Part shown: one piece after another, positions 6,797-13,180 of the stretch | Numbering within the stretch: position 1 is the first letter of the stretch | Layout: each line of letters begins with the position of its first letter | Assembly: GCA_964230965.1 (NCBI GenBank) | Contig: CAXRJA010000015.1 | Span: forward strand, 1 to 13,372 | DNA: 13,372 nucleotides | Direction of reading: 5' to 3' | From: UBA8290 sp964230965 | Lineage (GTDB): Bacteria; Bacillota_I; Bacilli_A; Acholeplasmatales; Acholeplasmataceae | Position numbers and translations under genes: made by a program | Notes under the pieces: model-generated | Seen by the model: the letters and a program-made list of their open reading frames with translations, nothing else | Told to the model about the DNA's origin: nothing | Databases searched by the model: none

Positions 6797-6805
6797 TGAT
6801 ATAAT
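6797..6805 (+). promoter_or_regulatory. Extended -10 promoter of the mvaK1-mvaD-mvaK2-fni operon
   Basis: TGATATAAT (6797-6805) is a perfect TGn-TATAAT element. TTGATT (6779-6784) lies upstream with a short 15-base spacer. The start of transcription is expected near 6812 and translation starts at 6820, so the leader would be about 8 bases. Confidence 0.6.
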
Positions 6806-6819
6806 ACTTATGAGGATTT

Positions 6820-7740
6820 ATGGCATACGCACACGGAAAAATCATTTTAATTGGAGAACATGCAGTTGTACATCACACACCGGCAATCGTCTTACCGGTT
6901 TTTGATGCATATGTAGAGGTTCTCGTTGAGCCATCTAAAGAAAACATTATCAAAAGTTCTTTTTTTAATGGACATTTAAAAGATATCCCGCCATCTTATC
7001 AAGCAATTCAAACACTTATCAAGACGATTACACATGACCTAAAGCTTGATCCATTTCAATTAACAATCGATACATATATACCTGTTGCTGCAGGTATGGG
7101 TGCATCGGCAGCGATTGCAAGTGCGATTACACAAGCGTTATTTGAATATGCAAAAAAATCTTTAAATCAAGATCAGTTACGAAAATATATGAATGTATCA
7201 GAAAAGATAGCACACGGGTCACCAAGTGGCACAGATGTAGAAGGTGTCTTAACTCAAAAACCATTGGTTTTTCAAAAAGATAGGACCTCTAAAGTCTTGA
7301 CGTCTACATTAAATGGTTACTTACTGATTGTCTTTAGTGGAATCAAAGGTTCAACAAAAGAAGCCGTTTCTAAAGTTCAATCAATTGTAGCATCTCAAGG
7401 TAATCAAATCATTGAAGAGATGGAAGACACAATCAATGAAACAATCAAAGCTTATTCAAATAAGGACATTCACAGTGTAGGATTACTTTTAAATCGTTAT
7501 CAAGCATATTTACATACATTAGGAGTTTCTCATCATGTATTAGATGACATGATAAAAGATGCTTATGAATTTGGTTCTTTAGGCGCAAAGCTTTCAGGTG
7601 GCGGCTTAGGCGGTTGTATAATTGCACTTTTTGAAGATCTAGATAAATTGTTATTGTTAAAAGAACATTATAGAAATAAGGGATATCATCCATCATTTTT
7701 GGTTGATTTAAATAAAGAATATCATGATGACTTACGTTAA
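6820..7740 (+). CDS. mvaK1: Mevalonate kinase
   Basis: This GHMP-family kinase phosphorylates mevalonate to 5-phosphomevalonate with ATP, the first kinase step after HMG-CoA reductase. Its 306 residues match the usual length of about 300-310. GHMP motif 1 region is GKIILIGEHAVVHHTPAIVLP (6-26), which is the mevalonate kinase GEHAVV signature. The ATP loop is PVAAGMGASAA (88-98), the HGSPSGTD stretch carries the catalytic Asp (D140), and motif 3 is LSGGGLGGCI (258-267). The ATG has GAGGA three bases upstream and no in-frame alternative nearby. It is the first gene of a four-gene operon in the order known from Gram-positive cocci (mvaK1-mvaD-mvaK2-fni), with a promoter at 6797-6805. It overlaps mvaD by 17 bases. 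Confidence 0.95.
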   Translation: MAYAHGKIILIGEHAVVHHTPAIVLPVFDAYVEVLVEPSKENIIKSSFFNGHLKDIPPSYQAIQTLIKTITHDLKLDPFQLTIDTYIPVAAGMGASAAIASAITQALFEYAKKSLNQDQLRKYMNVSEKIAHGSPSGTDVEGVLTQKPLVFQKDRTSKVLTSTLNGYLLIVFSGIKGSTKEAVSKVQSIVASQGNQIIEEMEDTINETIKAYSNKDIHSVGLLLNRYQAYLHTLGVSHHVLDDMIKDAYEFGSLGAKLSGGGLGGCIIALFEDLDKLLLLKEHYRNKGYHPSFLVDLNKEYHDDLR

Positions 7741-8683
7741 AGCACGTGCACCGATTAATATCGCTCTTATTAAATACTGGGGAAAAAAAGACATCAAAGA
7801 AGTATTACCATATCAACCTTCTTTATCGTTGTCTTTAGATATTTTTGAAACTGAAACCGTCATCCAAAAAGCAGATCATAATGATTTTGTTTTTAAGATT
7901 AACAACATAGAAGATGACAGGATAAAACATAAAGTTGAAACATTTATTAAATTATTTGATATAAATATCAATTTAAATGGCATAGAAATACATACAAAAA
8001 ATACAGGTCCAACAGCTGCTGGTCTGGCATCATCTGCAAGTGGGTTTGCAGCACTTGCTGTTGCAGTCAATCGTTTTTTTAACTTTAACTATAATTTAGA
8101 TATGCTTTCATCACTTACTAGAAAAGGCTCTGGTTCAGCAATTAGAAGTTTACTACCAAAAGCAGTTGCTTGGCTTCCTGATGGCCACATTGAACAAGTT
8201 GACTTTTCATTTGATGATGTATGTCTAGGCGTTGTTATTATTAATGATCAAAAGAAAAGTATTGGTTCTACTGAAGCGATGAAATTAAGTGTTGAAACAT
8301 CACCTCTTTATACACAATGGGTGAAGCAATCATTTATTGATTTTGAGGCATTTAAAGAAACACTAAAAAATAAAGATTTTAAAAAACTTGGAAACATTAC
8401 AGAAAAAAACGCATTATTAATGCATGAAGTCTGTCATCAAACCGTTCCTAAAATTCAGTATTTAAGTCCATCGTCATATGATGTGATTTCGTTGATACAA
8501 TCTTTAAGAACAACGCTTGATATCGATTGTTACGTGACCATGGATGCTGGACCAAATGTTAAAGTACTTACAAAAATCGAATATCAAGCTACTATTGAAT
8601 CGCATCTCAATGAAAAAGGTTATGATATTTTATGGTCAGGTATTGACAAGAAAGGTGCAGTCATTTTAGATGAAATCCGTTAG
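7724..8683 (+). CDS. mvaD: Diphosphomevalonate decarboxylase
   Basis: This GHMP-fold enzyme uses ATP to convert mevalonate 5-diphosphate to isopentenyl diphosphate, CO2 and phosphate. The 319 residues match the family (about 315-330). Signatures are ALIKYWGK (14-21), PTAAGLASSASGFAAL (96-111) for the phosphate-binding loop, GSGSAIRSL (135-143) and DAGPNVK (274-280), where D274 is the expected catalytic Asp. In GSGSAIRSL, Ile replaces the Cys commonly seen while the Arg is kept. Two ATGs, 7724 and 7727, are both possible. No strong ribosome site is present, so translation is probably coupled to mvaK1, which it overlaps by 17 bases. It overlaps mvaK2 by 14 bases. It acts after MvaK2 in the pathway although it precedes mvaK2 in the operon. 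Confidence 0.95.
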   Translation: MMTYVKARAPINIALIKYWGKKDIKEVLPYQPSLSLSLDIFETETVIQKADHNDFVFKINNIEDDRIKHKVETFIKLFDININLNGIEIHTKNTGPTAAGLASSASGFAALAVAVNRFFNFNYNLDMLSSLTRKGSGSAIRSLLPKAVAWLPDGHIEQVDFSFDDVCLGVVIINDQKKSIGSTEAMKLSVETSPLYTQWVKQSFIDFEAFKETLKNKDFKKLGNITEKNALLMHEVCHQTVPKIQYLSPSSYDVISLIQSLRTTLDIDCYVTMDAGPNVKVLTKIEYQATIESHLNEKGYDILWSGIDKKGAVILDEIR

Positions 8684-9683
8684 CATTGAAAAACCTGGTA
8701 AACTTTATCTTGCTGGAGAATATGCAGTTGTAAAAGGCTATCACGCGATTATTTTACCTTCAAAATGGCAATTAAAAGTCACGATTTCTGAACAAGAACA
8801 TTTTTCAATTATGAGTGATCAATTTCAATCTAAAGTAACATACAATGTAATTGATTATAAAATTGATCATCCATATGCATTGTGGAAACATGCAGTGCAA
8901 AGTGTATATCGTTATCTTAAGTTTATAAAAGTTGATTTGAAACCTCACCATATTGACATATCATCAGAACTTCATAAAGATCAAAAGAAGTGGGGGTTAG
9001 GTTCTTCAGGGGCACTAACGATTGCACTAATTGACGCTGTCCTTCAATTTCATGATGTGACATTGACACCGCTTCAAATATACAAATTAGGTGTTATTAC
9101 ACAAAAAGACCTTATAGATAAAAGTTCTTTTGGAGATTTAGCGATGAGTGCATATCAAGTACCCCTTGTTTATAAAAAGTTTACTTGGAAAAAAGAGTCT
9201 CAACCTCTTTTTCAAGATATTGAAAAATCTTGGGATGATTTACTCATTAAACCTATCGATATTTCGGATCTTCCTATAGTAATTGTGAATACGAATCAAA
9301 CAGCCTCATCTTATAAACTTGTTCAATCAGTTTTCTCAAATCATCATAATCAAGCACAGCTAATTGAGATTGATCGATGTACAACCCACATGTTTGAAGC
9401 AATCAATCATAAAGATTTAAATGCATTTATGCATTGGATGAGATGCCATCACGATGCTCTTATGAACTTAAATGTTAAAAAACCATTATTTACAGATAAA
9501 ATGAAAGATATTATTGCTCCAATGCATCAAGAAGATATTGCATATAAGTTTTCTGGTGCTGGTGGTGGAGATAACATGATGATTTTATGTAAGGAAGAGG
9601 CATTTAATTCAATCATAGAACTTGTGCCAAAGCAATATCCTATCATTAATAATTTTATCCAAGGAGTTAAACATGTCCAATAG
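8670..9683 (+). CDS. mvaK2: Phosphomevalonate kinase
   Basis: This GHMP kinase makes mevalonate 5-diphosphate from 5-phosphomevalonate and ATP, supplying MvaD. Its 337 residues fit the bacterial MvaK2 family (about 335-360). Motif 1 is PGKLYLAGEYAVV (9-21), with the GEYAVV form typical of phosphomevalonate kinases. The ATP loop is KWGLGSSGALT (107-117), and the mid-protein DKSSFGDLAMSAYQ fits the conserved SxGDxA-type segment. Motif 3 is KFSGAGGGDNMM (293-304). The ATG lies inside the end of mvaD (14-base overlap). Only a distant GAAAGG is upstream, so coupled translation is likely. Its own 3' end contains the ribosome site of fni and overlaps it by 11 bases. Confidence 0.94.
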   Translation: MKSVSIEKPGKLYLAGEYAVVKGYHAIILPSKWQLKVTISEQEHFSIMSDQFQSKVTYNVIDYKIDHPYALWKHAVQSVYRYLKFIKVDLKPHHIDISSELHKDQKKWGLGSSGALTIALIDAVLQFHDVTLTPLQIYKLGVITQKDLIDKSSFGDLAMSAYQVPLVYKKFTWKKESQPLFQDIEKSWDDLLIKPIDISDLPIVIVNTNQTASSYKLVQSVFSNHHNQAQLIEIDRCTTHMFEAINHKDLNAFMHWMRCHHDALMNLNVKKPLFTDKMKDIIAPMHQEDIAYKFSGAGGGDNMMILCKEEAFNSIIELVPKQYPIINNFIQGVKHVQ

Positions 9684-10689
9684 AAAAGATGATCACATTT
9701 ATTCAGCATTAAAACAACAACATGTAACAAATGATTTTGATAAAGTGAGATTGTTATCGAATTCGTTATGTTCTGTTGATGTTCAAGATGTTGATATTTC
9801 TGTATCTATGTTTGGCCATACATTTCAAACACCTATTTATATTAATGCAATGTCAGGTGGCAGTGATTTATCCAAAGAAGTGAATCAAAAGCTTTCATTC
9901 ATTGCAAGAACCTTTGGTTTTCCTATGGCAACCGGATCATTATCTGCAGCTATTAAAGATGCACAGTGGAATGATAGTTTTCAGGTTATCAATCATGAAT
10001 TGAAAAAAGGCTTTAAAATAGCAAACATTGGACTTTCAAGATCAAAAGAAGATGCTCAAAAAGCCATTGATATTTTAGATGCCGATGTCTTACAAATTCA
10101 TTTAAATGCTGCTCAAGAAATCACCATGCCTGAGGGAGATAGAGCTTTTAAACATTGGAAAGATAGATTAGTAGAAATCATAGAATTTGTTCATGTTCCA
10201 ATCATAGTTAAAGAAGTTGGATTTGGGATGTCAAGAGAAACTGTTGAGACATTACAATCAATTGGTGTTAAATATGTTGATGTCTCTGGTAAAGGTGGTA
10301 CGAATTTTATTTCAATAGAAAACGATAGAAGAGACAACCGCTTATTATCTTTTGAATCTTATGGGATATCTACTGTAGAATCACTTTTGGATAATCAAAA
10401 TCATAAAAACGTTCATCTATTTGCAAGTGGTGGTATTCGGGATGCATATGATATTGTCAAAGCTCTTGCATTAGGTGCACATATGGTTGGATTGAGTGGT
10501 TATTTCTTGAAACTCGTAATGACACATGACATGGATAAAAGTATTCAACTTGTTAAAGAACTAATCGATGATGTCAAAGGTATCATGGCAGTTCTTAATG
10601 CATCGTCTATTCCTTCATTAAAAGAAGTAGACAAAATATTCGATCAGGATCTCATCAATTTCATCAATCAAAGAAAAAAAGGTAAGTGA
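9673..10689 (+). CDS. fni: Isopentenyl-diphosphate delta-isomerase, type 2 (FMN-dependent)
   Basis: This is a type 2 IDI, an FMN- and Mg2+-dependent TIM-barrel enzyme with no relation to type 1 IDI, that interconverts isopentenyl and dimethylallyl diphosphate. It has 338 residues, near the usual 330-350. Motifs are NRKDDHI (3-9, where NRKDEH is common), INAMSGGS (57-64) for FMN, IHLNAAQE (142-149) with Q148 as the expected catalytic Gln and E149 for Mg2+, VKEVGFGMS (179-187), SGKGGTNF (205-212) and FASGGIRD (250-257). The ATG at 9673 is chosen because AAGGAG ends six bases upstream and the N terminus matches the family. An upstream in-frame ATG (9622) would add 17 residues inside mvaK2 and is rejected. 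It is the last gene of the operon; the stop lies inside the terminator stem. Confidence 0.96.
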   Translation: MSNRKDDHIYSALKQQHVTNDFDKVRLLSNSLCSVDVQDVDISVSMFGHTFQTPIYINAMSGGSDLSKEVNQKLSFIARTFGFPMATGSLSAAIKDAQWNDSFQVINHELKKGFKIANIGLSRSKEDAQKAIDILDADVLQIHLNAAQEITMPEGDRAFKHWKDRLVEIIEFVHVPIIVKEVGFGMSRETVETLQSIGVKYVDVSGKGGTNFISIENDRRDNRLLSFESYGISTVESLLDNQNHKNVHLFASGGIRDAYDIVKALALGAHMVGLSGYFLKLVMTHDMDKSIQLVKELIDDVKGIMAVLNASSIPSLKEVDKIFDQDLINFINQRKKGK

Positions 10690-10708
10690 TTTATTCACTT
10701 ACCTTTTT
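10676..10708. terminator. Bidirectional terminator shared by fni and mvaS
   Basis: A 14-bp perfect inverted repeat, AAAAAGGTAAGTGA (10676-10689) and TCACTTACCTTTTT (10695-10708), has the 5-base loop TTTAT. It contains the last codons and stop of fni on the plus strand and the last codons of mvaS on the minus strand. The two stops are one base apart. The A and T runs allow termination in both directions. Confidence 0.85.
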
Positions 10709-11821
10709 ATATATTCTATGACCTTGTACCATTTGCTCTAAAACAAAATGGTTATCTTTATGAGCATTAAAATCAGATGCAATATATTGATGTGTGACCT
10801 CTTTATCTTTGTAAAACGTCATATATTCTACATAAGTTTTAAAGTCTATTTCATCTCTAGAATCTAAATGCGATAATGCTTTTGTTTTATCAAATACTTT
10901 TTCATAACCTTTTTGAATGGTGAGTGAGAAAAATTCACCGATGGCGCCAGAACCGTATGAAAACATACCAATGGTTTCGTTTTCTAAGGGTTCTTTTGCT
11001 AAAGATAAAACAGAAATTAAACTTAAAAATAAGGAGCCATTGTATATATTTCCTACTTCTTGAGTGAATGCTTTTACAACCTCTATCATATCTTGTGAAA
11101 TTGGATTAGAAAAGACTTTGTTGGCTTTGACCGCCATATTCGCAAACGGCATATGGAAGCATGTGTATAAATAAGATTTATTTGGATCGACACGTTTAAG
11201 CATATCGTTATAACAACGAATAGACAAATGACCATCTACGGTGGGCACTTCTTGATAAGAAGGACGATAAAAATCTGGAAGTTCTTCAGTTGTAAATTGT
11301 CCTTTATGGACTTCAGCGAGCCTTGGGTTTGAACTAATTAGCATCGCAATTGCTCCAGCACCTTGTGTTGATTCTCCAGGTGTATTAAAGCCATACCAAG
11401 CGACATCAGAAGATAATACAAGTACTTTTTTATCTGGTTGCATTCTCACGTAATCAATGGCAAGTTGTAAAGAGCCTGTTGCAGCATAACACGCTTGTTT
11501 TAATTCTAATATACGAATATTATGTTGTAACCCTAACATTCTATGTACATAATTTCCAGCAGCCTTAGAATAATCAATGGCCGTTTCTGTTGCGAATAAT
11601 ATCGTATCAATGGAAGCTTTATCTTTTTCGTTTAAAATACTGTTTGCAGCTTCTAATGCCATTGTCACAATATCTTCAGAAGGAGATATGACCGCCATTT
11701 TATGTTGTCCAATACCAACTTTATATTTATTGACATCTTGATTGCGTGCTTTTGCAAGTGATGTCATATCTAAAAAGAATCTTGGAACATAAAATCCAAT
11801 TTTATCTATGCCTATTTTCAT
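10691..11821 (-). CDS. mvaS: Hydroxymethylglutaryl-CoA synthase
   Basis: This cytosolic thiolase-fold enzyme joins acetyl-CoA and acetoacetyl-CoA to HMG-CoA, the first committed mevalonate step. The 376 residues are close to the bacterial MvaS length of about 385. Catalytic residues are visible: E79 (FATE79TAIDYSKAA), C111 (KQAC111YAATGS), both at the same numbers as the staphylococcal enzyme, and H223 (CFH223MPF). Further family patterns are GESTQGAGAIAM (149-160), RPSYQEVPTVDGHLSIRCY (186-204) and FSYGSGAIGEFF near 290-302. The ATG overlaps the mvaA stop as ATGA (11818-11821), with AAAGGAAA seven bases before it, so mvaA and mvaS form a coupled two-gene operon. The gene is convergent with fni across a shared hairpin. 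Confidence 0.96.
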   Translation of the reverse strand: MKIGIDKIGFYVPRFFLDMTSLAKARNQDVNKYKVGIGQHKMAVISPSEDIVTMALEAANSILNEKDKASIDTILFATETAIDYSKAAGNYVHRMLGLQHNIRILELKQACYAATGSLQLAIDYVRMQPDKKVLVLSSDVAWYGFNTPGESTQGAGAIAMLISSNPRLAEVHKGQFTTEELPDFYRPSYQEVPTVDGHLSIRCYNDMLKRVDPNKSYLYTCFHMPFANMAVKANKVFSNPISQDMIEVVKAFTQEVGNIYNGSLFLSLISVLSLAKEPLENETIGMFSYGSGAIGEFFSLTIQKGYEKVFDKTKALSHLDSRDEIDFKTYVEYMTFYKDKEVTHQYIASDFNAHKDNHFVLEQMVQGHRIYKKVSE

Positions 11822-12867
11822 CGTTGTTTCCTTTCAATGCGTTTGTGAGACTGAGTGAGTTCGTTTGTATTTGTGAGTGCTGCAATCAGTGAAAGTTCTC
11901 CACACAACACGAGTGCAGCAGCAATTTGCGCAAGTTTCTGAGCACCAAATTCATCATTGACATGTAATGATTCTAAATTTTTTGTTGCATCGAAAGCATC
12001 TTTACCATGACCTACAGAGCCTATGATGATATTAGGAAGTGAGACAGAAAAATATAGGTCACCATTTTTCACTTCACAATGTGTTATACCTTGTGATCCT
12101 TCAACAATATTTGCGGCATCTTGTCCTGTTGCGAGATAAAAGGCGAGTAACATATTTGCATAATGTGCATTCGCTGATAATAAACCACCTGATGCGATAG
12201 AACCTATTAGATTTGTTTTGATGTTTAAATCTACAATTTTTTCAGGCGTTGTACGCAAACTATTTTGAACAACTTCTTTAGGAATTAAAATTTCTGCAAT
12301 CACATGTTTTCCTCTACCTAAAATAGAATTAACAGAAGATACTTTTTTATCAGTGCAAAAATTTCCTGACACACTTACATATTTTAACGTTGGATACAAT
12401 GTTAAAATCGCCTCAGCAATTTTATCTGATGCGAACGTTGTCATGTTATGACCTGAGGCATTCCCAGTCTCATACCCTAAACGAATGTAAAGTAGATCAC
12501 CAACAATTTTTCCGTCAATTTGTATTAAACGTGCATAGTTAGATTGTTTTGAAACTACATGTTTTTGAAAATAGTCTATTTTTGATTGACAATTAAGCAA
12601 TACTTGTTTTGCTTGGTATGCATTTTCTGCTTCAAACAAAATAGAACGCGTCATCATATCTGATAACACGGTCGTGGTTAATGTTTTTGCAAGTCTAGAA
12701 ATTTTCGCACCACGACCAACAGAATGAAACAATGTTGTCTCATAGGTTGTTAATGGCGCATCTAATTCAATACTTAATTCAGTTTTGTTTAAATAACGCA
12801 TTTCAGCGAAATAAAGCGGTCCAACTGATTGTGTTGGAATGCCAGTGTAAAACATTTGATTTTTCAT
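11818..12867 (-). CDS. mvaA: Hydroxymethylglutaryl-CoA reductase, class I-like, soluble
   Basis: This enzyme reduces HMG-CoA to mevalonate with two NAD(P)H. From ATG 12867 the protein is 349 residues with no membrane domain. It reads as class I (eukaryote/archaea type): SGNFCTDKK (167-175), GRGKHVIAE (184-192), ATGQDAA (246-252) and CGELSLIAAL (322-331) follow the class I pattern, not the class II DAMGAN/GxxHN pattern. The four catalytic residues are present as E43, K174, D250 and H341. Unusual points are NASGHNM (136-142) in place of the cofactor motif DAMGMNM, and NQMFYTGIPTQSVGPL at the very N terminus where class I has ENVIG..PxGVAGPL. It is about 50 residues shorter than archaeal enzymes. 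The start at 12867 has AGGTAGG upstream and lies about 24 bases after the predicted transcription start. A longer ORF start at 12981 would lie upstream of the promoter and is rejected. Confidence 0.9.
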   Translation of the reverse strand: MKNQMFYTGIPTQSVGPLYFAEMRYLNKTELSIELDAPLTTYETTLFHSVGRGAKISRLAKTLTTTVLSDMMTRSILFEAENAYQAKQVLLNCQSKIDYFQKHVVSKQSNYARLIQIDGKIVGDLLYIRLGYETGNASGHNMTTFASDKIAEAILTLYPTLKYVSVSGNFCTDKKVSSVNSILGRGKHVIAEILIPKEVVQNSLRTTPEKIVDLNIKTNLIGSIASGGLLSANAHYANMLLAFYLATGQDAANIVEGSQGITHCEVKNGDLYFSVSLPNIIIGSVGHGKDAFDATKNLESLHVNDEFGAQKLAQIAAALVLCGELSLIAALTNTNELTQSHKRIERKQR

Positions 12868-12889
12868 AAAAGACCTACCTAAAGTGGAC

Positions 12890-12929
12890 TTGATTCTATT
12901 GTACAACAGAAATGAATCAATTGAATCAT
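12890..12929 (-). promoter_or_regulatory. mvaA-mvaS promoter -10 with candidate operator words
   Basis: On the minus strand the -10 is TACAAT (12903 down to 12898, five of six, the same hexamer as the gnd promoter). No convincing -35 is seen. TTGATTC (12920 to 12914) lies upstream and GAATCAA (12896 to 12890) covers the predicted start point, an inverted repeat around the -10. A further GAATCAT on the plus strand at 12923-12929 makes a direct repeat with the one at 12914. The 11-mer AGAATCAAGTC and 10-mer ATTGATTCAT here also occur before mvaK1. The -10 call is moderate; the operator is a hypothesis. Confidence 0.4.
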
Positions 12930-12968
12930 ATATGTAAAAAAAAGTCAAAAAATTTATCATTTTCATTT

Positions 12969-12997
12969 TTGATTGTGACACAGGTTTATGTTAAAAT
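12969..12997 (+). promoter_or_regulatory. Promoter of the last (partial) gene
   Basis: TTGATT (12969-12974), a 17-base spacer and TAAAAT (12992-12997), with TGT immediately before the -10 (extended -10), make a good rightward sigma-70-type promoter. The spacer contains TGTGACACA, a small inverted repeat (TGTG and CACA around one base). The transcript would start near 13004, leaving a leader of about 177 bases before the ATG at 13181. Confidence 0.6.
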
Positions 12998-13180
12998 GTT
13001 TAATAAATTGTTAATATCAAGCTTAACTTAAAATGAAACAAAAGAATAAAGCATATCCTAAGTAAATTACAAGTAATCAAAGAATAAATAGGGTTTAATC
13101 AGCTAAATAATTATAAGTAATTTAGAGAATTAATATCATATACATACACTATCTGAAAATATAAAAACTAGGAGAAATTA

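Larger units (their letters stand above)
12868..13180. other. Divergent, AT-rich control region between mvaA and the last gene
   Basis: This 313-base stretch has no convincing gene. It holds the mvaA promoter with flanking GAATCAA/TTGATTC words on the left and a strong rightward promoter at 12969-12997. About 180 bases of very AT-rich leader follow before the last gene. In the leader AATTACAAGTAAT (13065-13077) recurs as AATTATAAGTAAT (13109-13121), and AAAGAATAAA occurs twice (near 13042 and 13078). A 10-codon ORF (13033-13065) lacks a ribosome site. I see no recognisable riboswitch. Confidence 0.7.

Noticed and set aside
9622..9672. 17-residue N-terminal extension of Fni
   Set aside because: AAGGAG is six bases before ATG 9673, and the family N terminus (NRKDxH) follows it directly.
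120..12867. Mycoplasma genetic code (TGA = Trp)
   Set aside because: Conserved tryptophans are TGG, and TGA ends the kinase, fni and mvaA at the expected places.
12868..12981. N-terminal extension of HMG-CoA reductase with a hydrophobic stretch, resembling a membrane anchor
   Set aside because: It would start upstream of the predicted -10 (12898-12903) and has no ribosome site. The catalytic-domain homology begins just after the Met at 12867.
13033..13065. 10-codon ORF MKQKNKAYPK as a leader peptide
   Set aside because: There is no ribosome site before it and no attenuator-like hairpins after it. It is expected by chance in such AT-rich sequence.
13004..13180. Riboswitch or structured RNA upstream of the last gene
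   Set aside because: The stretch is almost all A and T, with only weak short pairings such as GTTAA/TTAAC. I recognise no conserved core.
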